A stretch of DNA of 8,387 bases, from NCBI GenBank assembly GCA_017548245.1, contig JAFYMU010000070.1, positions 1 to 8,387 on the forward strand, given 5' to 3'. The notes under the pieces are model-generated. The model was not told the origin of the DNA. It saw nothing but the letters and a program-made list of their open reading frames with translations, and did not search any database. The DNA is from Kiritimatiellia bacterium. Its GTDB lineage: Bacteria; Verrucomicrobiota; Kiritimatiellia; RFP12; DVOR01. Every line of letters starts with the position of its first letter. The first letter of the stretch is position 1. The position numbers were made by a program, and so were the translations under genes. Of the stretch, positions 1 through 5,660 are shown piece by piece.

Positions 1-468
1 ACCCTCTGGATTGGGTTTGCCCTTCACCACATCATCGGAAGGGACCGAACGCGTGGCATCCATGTACTCGGTCAATCCGCAACGCGCCAGATTGAGAGTG
101 ATGGTTTGACGCGGACTGCCCGACACATAGACGCACTTCACGCCGGCTTGGTGCAAGCGACGCAAGAGCGCGGCACTGGATTTAATCAAGGGTGGTGCTA
201 CTTGGAACAAGGCATCAAATTGCAAACAGAGGCGATGACCGAGTCGTTGAGCCGAGAAGCCTGCTAGTGTTTCAGGGAAGGCCTTAGCCAGCGTAGCGTA
301 AGCATCGGGCCACGCCATGCCGTAGATGAGGTGCATCAAACGGTTCGTCGGCTGACGATTCCCGAGTTCTTCAAAGACTAAGACGAGGGCTTCCGCCCAG
401 AGGCGTTCGGTATCAAAGAGGGTGCCATCAATATCAAAGAAGGCGGCTTTCGGTAAGGTTGAACTCAT
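1..468 (-). CDS. HAD-superfamily phosphatase (phosphoglycolate phosphatase/phosphoglucomutase-like), 3' end outside window
   Basis: The first 156 codons of a gene that runs off the left edge of the window. The protein has HAD motif I (DIDGT, with nucleophile Asp12 and general acid Asp14), a motif II serine in VYVSGSP (about residue 116) and a motif III lysine in KGKPNPE (Lys151). A helical cap region lies between motifs I and II, as in the phosphoglycolate phosphatase/beta-phosphoglucomutase group. Motif IV (the acidic metal ligands) would lie beyond the edge. The family hydrolyses phosphate monoesters in the cytoplasm, or moves the phosphate in mutases; the substrate cannot be read from the sequence. 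The start is the ATG in an ATGA overlap with the nth stop, preceded by a strong AGGAGG at 476-481 with 7-nt spacing. It is the last visible member of the tatB-to-HAD gene chain. Confidence 0.9.
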   Translation of the reverse strand, partial: MSSTLPKAAFFDIDGTLFDTERLWAEALVLVFEELGNRQPTNRLMHLIYGMAWPDAYATLAKAFPETLAGFSAQRLGHRLCLQFDALFQVAPPLIKSSAALLRRLHQAGVKCVYVSGSPRQTITLNLARCGLTEYMDATRSVPSDDVVKGKPNPEG

Positions 469-1139
469 GGGTGCGCCTCCTGGCAGTAATTCGCGATGGG
501 GCAACCCTCACACTTCGGGCCAATCGGACGGCAACGCGTCTGCCCAAAAGAGACAAAGATCGCGTTCCACGCGCTCCAAAGGTGTTGGGGCAAACACTTC
601 CGCAGCGCCATTTCGGTTTCCAACGGCGTCTGGGTTCGCACGATGCCCAAACGGTTATTGATGCGATGCACATGGGTATCAACGCAAATCGCCGGCAACC
701 CGAAGGCCAACGAGACCACCAAGTTTGCGGTTTTGCGTCCCACGCCAGGCAATTGCACCAAGTCCTCTACGGTTTTTGGAATCTCACCGCCGAACAATTC
801 CTGCACAGCTTTGGGCAGGGCGGCGAGGTGTGCGGCCTTGGTGTGGTAAAAACCGACGGGGAAAATCAGCTGCTCAAGGGTTTCAACCGAGAGGCGACCG
901 AGTGCTTCCAAGTCGGGAGCCACGGGAAAGAGCCGTTCCAACGCGGCGGCAGTCGTCTGATCTTTCGTTCGAGCCGAGAGAATCGTGCCCACCAAAATGC
1001 GATAAGGGTCGTGCGTTTGGGCCGCAATCAGGTCCATAATCGGCGCCTGCACCTCCGAATAGGCCTTGGAGAGGCGTTGATGAATCACCTCATAATCGGC
1101 CTCGGTGTAACGCGTTGCAGACGACGATTTCCGGCTCAT
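465..1139 (-). CDS. nth: Endonuclease III (DNA glycosylase/AP lyase)
   Basis: 224 aa, close to the usual 210-220 aa. Base-excision repair enzyme that removes oxidised pyrimidines and cleaves the resulting abasic site. The helix-hairpin-helix is LPGVGRKTAN at 130-139, with catalytic Lys136. The catalytic aspartate is Asp154 in VDTHVHR. The C-terminal [4Fe-4S] cluster motif is intact as Cys203-x6-Cys210-x2-Cys213-x5-Cys219. The 'LSAQ' loop reads LSARTKDQTT (54-63), so the residue matching E. coli Gln41 is Arg57. The gene starts 2 nt after the hydrolase stop, and its TGA overlaps the next ATG by 4 nt (ATGA). Its ribosome-binding site is weak (GGA only), so coupling to the gene before it is likely. 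Confidence 0.96.
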   Translation of the reverse strand: MSRKSSSATRYTEADYEVIHQRLSKAYSEVQAPIMDLIAAQTHDPYRILVGTILSARTKDQTTAAALERLFPVAPDLEALGRLSVETLEQLIFPVGFYHTKAAHLAALPKAVQELFGGEIPKTVEDLVQLPGVGRKTANLVVSLAFGLPAICVDTHVHRINNRLGIVRTQTPLETEMALRKCLPQHLWSAWNAIFVSFGQTRCRPIGPKCEGCPIANYCQEAHP

Positions 1140-1141
1140 GG

Positions 1142-1855
1142 TTACGATTCCAATAAGAAAGCGGCGATATCTTCAAGGGCTCGCGCACGGAACGCGGCAC
1201 CTTCAGGACGCGACAAGAAGATGTGCCCTGCGCCTTCGTAAACGAGTTGGCGCGCCCCAAAGCGGTAGGCAAAGGCATTTTGTTGGTCGGCCAAGATGTC
1301 ATCCTGCGCCGTAATCAGTAGCGTTTGCGGAATAAAGGAGAGTTGCTCCAAGGGCGAGGCGGCGTAACGCATCTCGTGGTCGGGGCAATAGGCGTCGTAA
1401 AAGTAATCCATCAAACGCGGCGACAGCGGCCAACGTTTTTGATAAGCCGCCCACGAACCGCTGTCACGCACGGGCAACAAGGTCGTCACCGCGTAGACAA
1501 AGACCGCCTTTTGCGGTTGGCCCGAGGGCAAGGTGCAGAGTGCCAAGTGCGCACCAGCAGAGTCGCCGCCCATGAAGACGGGCAACGTTTCGGTTTGCAA
1601 CGTGTGACGCCAAAAGTCCACGCACCACGCATTGGATTTGGGATAGGCAAACTCACGCGCCAAGGGATAGTCAGGCATGACCACCGACATCGCAAGGCGT
1701 TCGGCCAAATCGCGTCCCCATAGCAAGGCATCTTCACCGAGTTCAATCATCCAACCGCCGCCATGAAACCACACGAGCACCCCTTTGGCTTCGGGATGCT
1801 CAAAGCGTACCACGCGTCTTTCGGCAAAGGTGCTTTCAACCACGGTCGTCATCAT
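1142..1855 (-). CDS. Alpha/beta hydrolase, HSL/type-IV esterase-like
   Basis: 237 aa with the signatures of hormone-sensitive-lipase-type esterases. The oxyanion-hole motif HGGGW is at 31-35 and the nucleophile elbow GDSAG at 97-101 (Ser99). The acid is probably Asp186 in DDIL, and the catalytic histidine is His211 in GAGH. There is no signal peptide, so it is probably a cytoplasmic carboxylesterase or deacetylase of a small ester; the true substrate is unknown. It is shorter than classical family members (about 300 aa), with a reduced N-terminal cap. The ATG at 1855 overlaps the queE stop by 4 nt (ATGA); a second ATG follows directly at 1852, so the start is uncertain by one codon. The stop lies 2 nt before nth. 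Confidence 0.88.
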   Translation of the reverse strand: MMTTVVESTFAERRVVRFEHPEAKGVLVWFHGGGWMIELGEDALLWGRDLAERLAMSVVMPDYPLAREFAYPKSNAWCVDFWRHTLQTETLPVFMGGDSAGAHLALCTLPSGQPQKAVFVYAVTTLLPVRDSGSWAAYQKRWPLSPRLMDYFYDAYCPDHEMRYAASPLEQLSFIPQTLLITAQDDILADQQNAFAYRFGARQLVYEGAGHIFLSRPEGAAFRARALEDIAAFLLES

Positions 1856-2457
1856 GGGATACCTGCGAGCTTATGGGTTTGTAAAGAGAGTCGCCACGGC
1901 GATGAAAGGGGCGCGGCATTGAGTTCGCCCAAGAGGGCAATGGCGGGATGAACCTGTAAGACGCCCTGCACATCGCACGGCGAAAGGTAGTAATCTTCGG
2001 CGACCACGGCCTCACGCACCGCGCGACACCAAGTTGCAGTCACGCCCTCTGCCACCACCAAACGCACTTCATTGGCGCGGGTAATCACGAGGGGCGCATC
2101 CACTTTGGGCGAGGTGGCGATGTAGTCCAAACACGCACGCAGTCCATCCGAGGGTTCAATCGTGCCGTTGGTCTCCACGCCCAACCAATAACCCGCGTTC
2201 TTCAGTTGGCGCGCCAAGGCTTCCAAGCCGCGCTGCAACAACGGTTCGCCGCCCGTAAAGATGACATTCTTAATGCCAAAGTCGGCGATTCGCGCAAGCA
2301 ACGCCTCCTCTTTCAAGTGGACTTTGGGCGAGAAATCGGTGTCACACCACGGGCATTGCAAGTTGCACCCCGCAAAGCGAACGAAGACGCACGGTTTTCC
2401 CGTGTTGCGTCCCTCCCCTTGAAGGGTGGCAAAGATCTCATGCAAGGCGTAGAGCAT
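1852..2457 (-). CDS. queE: 7-carboxy-7-deazaguanine synthase (radical SAM)
   Basis: 201 aa from the chosen start. QueE converts 6-carboxy-5,6,7,8-tetrahydropterin to 7-carboxy-7-deazaguanine, the ring-contraction step towards preQ0, preQ1 and queuosine in tRNA. The radical-SAM cluster motif is canonical CxxxCxxC (Cys31, Cys35, Cys38 in GCNLQCPWCDT). It is preceded by the N-terminal LQGEG substrate loop (12-16) and followed by the SAM-binding FTGGEPLLQ (67-75), VETNGT and SPKV motifs. The reading frame stays open upstream to 2523, but the homologous N-terminus begins at MLYALHEIF. Its ATG forms a TAATG overlap with the preceding stop, with GGAA 5 nt upstream, so that start is preferred. The other preQ0 genes (queC, queD, folE) are not in the window. 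Confidence 0.95.
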   Translation of the reverse strand: MLYALHEIFATLQGEGRNTGKPCVFVRFAGCNLQCPWCDTDFSPKVHLKEEALLARIADFGIKNVIFTGGEPLLQRGLEALARQLKNAGYWLGVETNGTIEPSDGLRACLDYIATSPKVDAPLVITRANEVRLVVAEGVTATWCRAVREAVVAEDYYLSPCDVQGVLQVHPAIALLGELNAAPLSSPWRLSLQTHKLAGIP

Positions 2458-3650
2458 TAGGCTTCCGTCTGACCCGAACGTGCGCGGATCCAAGGTTGAA
2501 TCTTCGACAATTCGTTGCGCCACTGAACAGGATCTTCGCGCAACTGTAAGAATTCGTTGTAGAGCGCCAAGAAGGCATCCACGTAAAAGGCGGCGCGATC
2601 CAAACGTTCGTCTGCCGTGAGTTTACGCTTGCTGTCGCCCGCATCGGCTTCAGGAGCAGGCGCGCCCGGGGCGTTCATCGAGGGCATTTCCGAGAAGGCG
2701 TCGCTCTCCTTGGCCTTCTTGGGCGGGTCGCACTTGAGCGAACGGAAGGCAAAGTCGTAACCATCCACCGTCGCACTCACGATCCAGTCATTGCGCGTCA
2801 AGGTCAACTTCGCACGGCGCAACTTCTTGCCATTCCACAACGCGATACCAAATTCAGGCGTGTCCAACGGCGTACCATTGCGCAACACCGTCTCATGGCA
2901 ACCGGGAGCATCGTCACCCGAGAACATCAAGGGGCCTTCAAACATCATCTGGCAACGTTCGCCATTCAGTTCAAAAGAATCGTTTTCCTTTTCCCAACGG
3001 TAGAAGAGCCAGGTCAAGAATTCGGTGCCCAAACGCACTTCTGGCGGCACACCCACGGCTTCATTGGGCGTAAAATTCATCAATTCCACGCTATTGGTGT
3101 CCACGCCACGCAACCGCAAGGCCGCGCTATCAGGACCGCACAACACCGGCATGCAACCGGTGGTCTCGCGGAAGAAGGGGCACAACACCTGCATCGAGGC
3201 ATCATTCATCGCGCCTGCCAAGAGGCGTTCCTGACGCAAGTCAATCGCACATTCCATCGAACCGAAGGAGGGCTGAGCGCCGTTCAAGAGATCTTCCGTA
3301 ACGCGTTCCTTCACCTCTTGGCGAACGGCGCGCGGCAAATTGTCCCAACCGCGAGCCTTACGTTCCACCTCGAGTTCGGCCAACAAGGTCGCACGCAACA
3401 AGCTCGGCGGGATCTTCTTCTGTGCCGTCACGTGGGCAAACCACAACCAGTCGCCGCGCCAGCAGTGTTCTTCTGTCAATTCTGCATCCAACGCGTGGCT
3501 TGGGCCGGCCCAACCGTGCAAGGGCTGTTCGCCCACCAAGGTGGAGATCGGCGGCAAGACGCGCTTGGCAAAGAGTTCCATGTCTGGCGGCGTAAAGGCC
3601 TTCACCAGATAGAACGCATGAAAGGTCATCGACCCAGATTCAAATCCCAT
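2457..3650 (-). CDS. rdgC: RdgC-like recombination-associated protein
   Basis: 397 aa, soluble, no signal peptide. I assign it to the RdgC-like family by pattern. The N-terminus MGFESGSMTF is of the type seen in longer, non-enterobacterial RdgC homologues. It is followed by a KKIPPSLL segment (78-85) and a charged helical stretch (about 86-122) matching the E. coli RdgC region before its second domain. Next come a beta-rich core, then GTEFLTWLFYRWE (208-220), and a C-terminal helix with FLQLRED and a Trp. In E. coli RdgC is a DNA-binding ring that limits RecA-dependent recombination; its role here is inferred. It is longer than the about 300-aa E. coli protein, partly through an Ala/Pro/Asp/Lys-rich linker at about 307-345. 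An SD (GAGGAG, 3660-3665) overlaps the tatC stop with 9-nt spacing. It shares a TAATG junction with queE. Confidence 0.75.
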   Translation of the reverse strand: MGFESGSMTFHAFYLVKAFTPPDMELFAKRVLPPISTLVGEQPLHGWAGPSHALDAELTEEHCWRGDWLWFAHVTAQKKIPPSLLRATLLAELEVERKARGWDNLPRAVRQEVKERVTEDLLNGAQPSFGSMECAIDLRQERLLAGAMNDASMQVLCPFFRETTGCMPVLCGPDSAALRLRGVDTNSVELMNFTPNEAVGVPPEVRLGTEFLTWLFYRWEKENDSFELNGERCQMMFEGPLMFSGDDAPGCHETVLRNGTPLDTPEFGIALWNGKKLRRAKLTLTRNDWIVSATVDGYDFAFRSLKCDPPKKAKESDAFSEMPSMNAPGAPAPEADAGDSKRKLTADERLDRAAFYVDAFLALYNEFLQLREDPVQWRNELSKIQPWIRARSGQTEA

Positions 3651-3656
3651 GGTTAA

Positions 3657-4496
3657 TTACTCCTCAATCGTTGCGGTCATCTTTTCGCGCAACCGAACCA
3701 AATGAATCGTCGCTTCATAGAGCAAGCACATCGGTACTGCCATCAATATCTGCGACAACGGATCGGGCGGTGTCAGGAACATCGCCACCGTAAAAATCAA
3801 AACAATCGCAATCCCTCGGCGTGCCTTCAAGGCATCTGCCGTGAGCAAACCTAACCACCCCAACACCAAGAGAATCAACGGAAACTGGAAGGCCAACCCA
3901 AAGGCCAAGAGTATCTTGAGCACAAAGCCAATGTATGCTTCGGCTTGCAAGATGGTCACAGGCACATTCATCCACGTATTAATGGCCATCAAGGCGTCCA
4001 ACGCCAACTGCAAGGTAAAGTTAAAACAGAGCCACACACCGCCCGTAAAGAGCGTCACACCCGCAACCAAGGTGGCCAACACAATATTCCGTTCGTGACG
4101 GCGCAACCCAGGAAAGACAAATTGGAAGATAAAGTAGAGCAATGCAGGCAAGGAGACAATCGTGCCGCCCCACAACATTGTGGTCATAAAGAGCGAAAAG
4201 CCAACGCCAATCTCCAACCCCTGAACCGAGATCCCCTGCTCTTGCAACCCCGACGCCACCACAGGCGTTTGCAACAATTCAATCACCCACGGCGCAAAGG
4301 GTGCCACCACCACCATCGCCAACACCCACGCCACGGCGCCACGAATGATGCAATCGCGCAAATCAATGAAATGTTCGATAAAGGGGCGCGGCACATCGCG
4401 GGCCTCATCTTGCGCACGATCTTCCTCGGTGGAGGTAAAGAACCGTTTGAAGGCGGAGGCGAAGCGCATCTGCAAACGCGACTGAGGCGTGGCCAT
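3657..4496 (-). CDS. tatC: Sec-independent (twin-arginine) translocase subunit TatC
   Basis: 279 aa, inner-membrane receptor of the Tat pathway, which exports folded proteins with RR signal peptides. About six membrane helices are evident. Family landmarks are HFIDLR (42-47), FPGLRRHERN (128-137), the LLAFGLAFQFP helix (196-206) and FLTPPDPLSQ (240-249). There is an N-terminal cytoplasmic extension of about 30 residues, basic then acidic, compared with E. coli TatC. Two conserved acidic positions differ: Asp45 stands where E. coli has Glu15, and Gln204 where it has Glu170. Glu135 (E. coli Glu103) and Asp245 (Asp211) are kept. The ATG overlaps the tatB stop by 1 nt (TAATG) and has the strongest ribosome-binding site in the window (GGAGGTGA, 4503-4510), so TatC output looks well supported. 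Confidence 0.97.
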   Translation of the reverse strand: MATPQSRLQMRFASAFKRFFTSTEEDRAQDEARDVPRPFIEHFIDLRDCIIRGAVAWVLAMVVVAPFAPWVIELLQTPVVASGLQEQGISVQGLEIGVGFSLFMTTMLWGGTIVSLPALLYFIFQFVFPGLRRHERNIVLATLVAGVTLFTGGVWLCFNFTLQLALDALMAINTWMNVPVTILQAEAYIGFVLKILLAFGLAFQFPLILLVLGWLGLLTADALKARRGIAIVLIFTVAMFLTPPDPLSQILMAVPMCLLYEATIHLVRLREKMTATIEE

Positions 4497-4966
4497 TAGG
4501 CGTCACCTCCAGCAGCGGGCGCGGTGGCCGTGGCCGACTGAACCGTTGCAACGGATTCCGCTGGCGGCGCAACGTCAGGGGTTTGCGCGGCCACGTCAGG
4601 ATCAGACGCAGGAGTGGGTTCGGGCGGAAGGCCACCCGGCACAGGCGGCGTATCCCACAAATCATCGGGAGAGGCAATTGGGGGTTCGGCAGGAATCCCC
4701 ATCAAATCCGCCAAATCGGCATCCGCAGGGGGCATCACCTCGTTCAACTCATCGGGCACCAATTGGTCCACATTGGAGACGGCGCGATTCAAGGTATCAT
4801 CGACCACGCGGTCCATCGTCATGAGTTCGCGCTTGAATTCCTCACTCGCGCGTTTGAAGAGTCCCACCCAATGCCCCAACTTGCGTGCCGTCTCGGGGAG
4901 GCGTTTCGGCCCCAACACCACAACGGCAACAAGCAGAATCACAAGGATTTCAGGAAATGAGAGCAT
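4496..4966 (-). CDS. tatB: Twin-arginine translocase subunit TatB (TatA/B family)
   Basis: 156 aa. There is a short periplasmic N-terminus with the conserved Glu6, a single membrane helix (about 6-18), the hinge motif LGPKRLPE (18-25) and an amphipathic helix (about 26-50). The Gly-Pro hinge and RLP favour TatB over TatA, which usually has FG-x-KKLPE. No second TatA/B gene lies nearby, so it might serve as a bifunctional TatA-type subunit; tatA may also be elsewhere. The tail from about residue 75 is acidic, then rich in Pro and Ala and probably disordered. I start at the ATG at 4966 because the homologous region begins there and a TAAGG lies 9 nt upstream. The frame also extends to a TTG at 4987, which sits in the tail of the preceding hairpin and is unlikely. 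Confidence 0.88.
   Translation of the reverse strand: MLSFPEILVILLVAVVVLGPKRLPETARKLGHWVGLFKRASEEFKRELMTMDRVVDDTLNRAVSNVDQLVPDELNEVMPPADADLADLMGIPAEPPIASPDDLWDTPPVPGGLPPEPTPASDPDVAAQTPDVAPPAESVATVQSATATAPAAGGDA
4503..4510 (-). promoter_or_regulatory. Strong Shine-Dalgarno for tatC inside tatB
   Basis: GGAGGTGA on the minus strand is an eight-base match to the 16S anti-SD. It lies inside the last codons of tatB (Gly-Gly-Asp), 6 nt before the tatC ATG in the TAATG junction. It is the best SD in the window and suggests tatC is translated independently as well as by coupling. Confidence 0.8.
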
Positions 4967-4975
4967 AGCAGATAG

Positions 4976-4979
4976 CCTT
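4976..4979 (-). promoter_or_regulatory. Ribosome-binding site that fixes the tatB start
   Basis: AAGG (within TAAGG) lies 9 nt upstream of the ATG at 4966 and supports that start over the upstream in-frame TTG at 4987. It begins just 3' of the U-rich tail of the pal-tatB hairpin. Confidence 0.5.
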
Positions 4980-4983
4980 AGTG

Positions 4984-5034
4984 ACAAGAAACGCTGCGCA
5001 GCATCCGCTTCAATCAGAAGCGACCCGCGCAGCG
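4984..5034 (-). terminator. Nested hairpin with U-rich tail between pal and tatB
   Basis: Read on the minus strand, an 8-bp outer stem CGCTGCGC/GCGCAGCG (5027-5034 with 4992-4999) encloses a 6-bp inner stem CGCTTC/GAAGCG (5017-5022 with 5006-5011) with a TGATT loop. A 4x6 internal loop joins them. The outer stem is followed by TTTCTTGT. This fits a Rho-independent terminator of tolB-pal or an attenuator before tatB. The tail is interrupted by C and G, so termination may be partial. No convincing promoter is visible between this hairpin and tatB, which argues for some read-through. Confidence 0.6.
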
Positions 5035-5071
5035 ATTATTGGCGTGTGTCCCCACGCGCCGCAGGATGTCC

Positions 5072-5632
5072 TTACTTATAAGGAACGAATTCTGCGCGGC
5101 GGTTCAAGCGGTAAGCCGACTCATCCGCACCAGCCACCACCGGCTTGTCTTCGCCGAAGGCACGCGTCTGGATACGATTTTCAGCCACACCGAGCTGGAC
5201 CATGTAGTCACGCACACCGATAGCACGCTGTTCAGAGAGCGAGAGGTTGTACTCGTTCGAACCGCGTTCGTCGCAGTGACCTTCGATGATCATGACGTGC
5301 TTGGGGTTGTTGAAGAGATACTGAGCCGCAGCTTCAGCCTTGGCGAGTTCTTCTGCCGGCAACACGTAGGAGTCAAAGGAGAAGAGCAACGCTTCCAAAC
5401 CCGAATCGGTCACGCGGGTGTAGAGATCTTCAAACTTGCCGTTGTCATAAGCACCAGCATTCGGATCGTTGGGGTCATAACCGTTCAAAGACGGATCATT
5501 CGGATCGATTGCAGCACCGTCGCCGGCATATGCAGCACCATCACCCATACCGTTACCGGTCGACTTCGTAGCGCAACCAGTGAAAAACAGTGCCGTTGCA
5601 GCAATCAGGGTCAGGAAAAAAGAAGTACGCAT
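5072..5632 (-). CDS. pal: Peptidoglycan-associated lipoprotein Pal
   Basis: 186 aa outer-membrane lipoprotein of the Tol-Pal system, tethering the outer membrane to peptidoglycan and helping constriction at division. It has a type II signal peptide with lipobox FTGC; Cys20 is lipidated and Ala at +2 fits outer-membrane sorting. A flexible Gly/Asp/Asn-rich linker (about 24-66) holds two DPNDP units. The OmpA-like domain covers about 80-186. Its diaminopimelate-binding pair is present: Asp121 in GHCDERG and Arg136 in SEQRA, with the same 15-residue spacing as OmpA Asp271/Arg286. The ATG has AGGA 9 nt upstream. It starts 28 bp after tolB and is followed by a terminator-like hairpin. The cpoB/ybgF gene that often follows pal is absent. 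Confidence 0.96.
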   Translation of the reverse strand: MRTSFFLTLIAATALFFTGCATKSTGNGMGDGAAYAGDGAAIDPNDPSLNGYDPNDPNAGAYDNGKFEDLYTRVTDSGLEALLFSFDSYVLPAEELAKAEAAAQYLFNNPKHVMIIEGHCDERGSNEYNLSLSEQRAIGVRDYMVQLGVAENRIQTRAFGEDKPVVAGADESAYRLNRRAEFVPYK

Positions 5633-5660
5633 ATCAGTAGTTCCTATGGTTGGTTTTGAC

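Noticed and set aside
459..1241. A 260-codon open frame on the + strand
   Set aside because: It lies opposite nth, has no recognisable domain and is rich in Arg, His and Gly as expected of an antisense frame; nth on the minus strand has all catalytic motifs.
2458..2523. Longer queE start at 2523
   Set aside because: The added 22 residues would lie entirely within the RdgC-like gene and have no homologous counterpart; the TAATG junction with an upstream GGAA gives a better start at 2457.
2895..3656. A 253-codon open frame on the + strand
   Set aside because: Antisense shadow of the RdgC-like gene; composition is atypical (many His, Gln and Arg), with no family signature.
3945..4499. A 184-codon open frame on the + strand
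   Set aside because: Antisense to tatC; extremely His/Arg/Gln-rich, as expected opposite codons for hydrophobic residues.
4967..4987. tatB start at TTG 4987
   Set aside because: TTG start within the hairpin tail, with no SD in front; the family N-terminus begins at the ATG at 4966, which has TAAGG upstream.
5041..5060. Second inverted repeat between pal and tatB (GGCGTGTG/CACGCGCC)
   Set aside because: In the sense (minus) strand RNA it has a C-A mismatch in the middle and no U tail; it pairs better only on the + strand, where nothing is transcribed.
5039..5659. A 206-codon open frame on the + strand
   Set aside because: Antisense to pal, whose lipobox and OmpA-like motif are clear; the + frame has no coherent domain.
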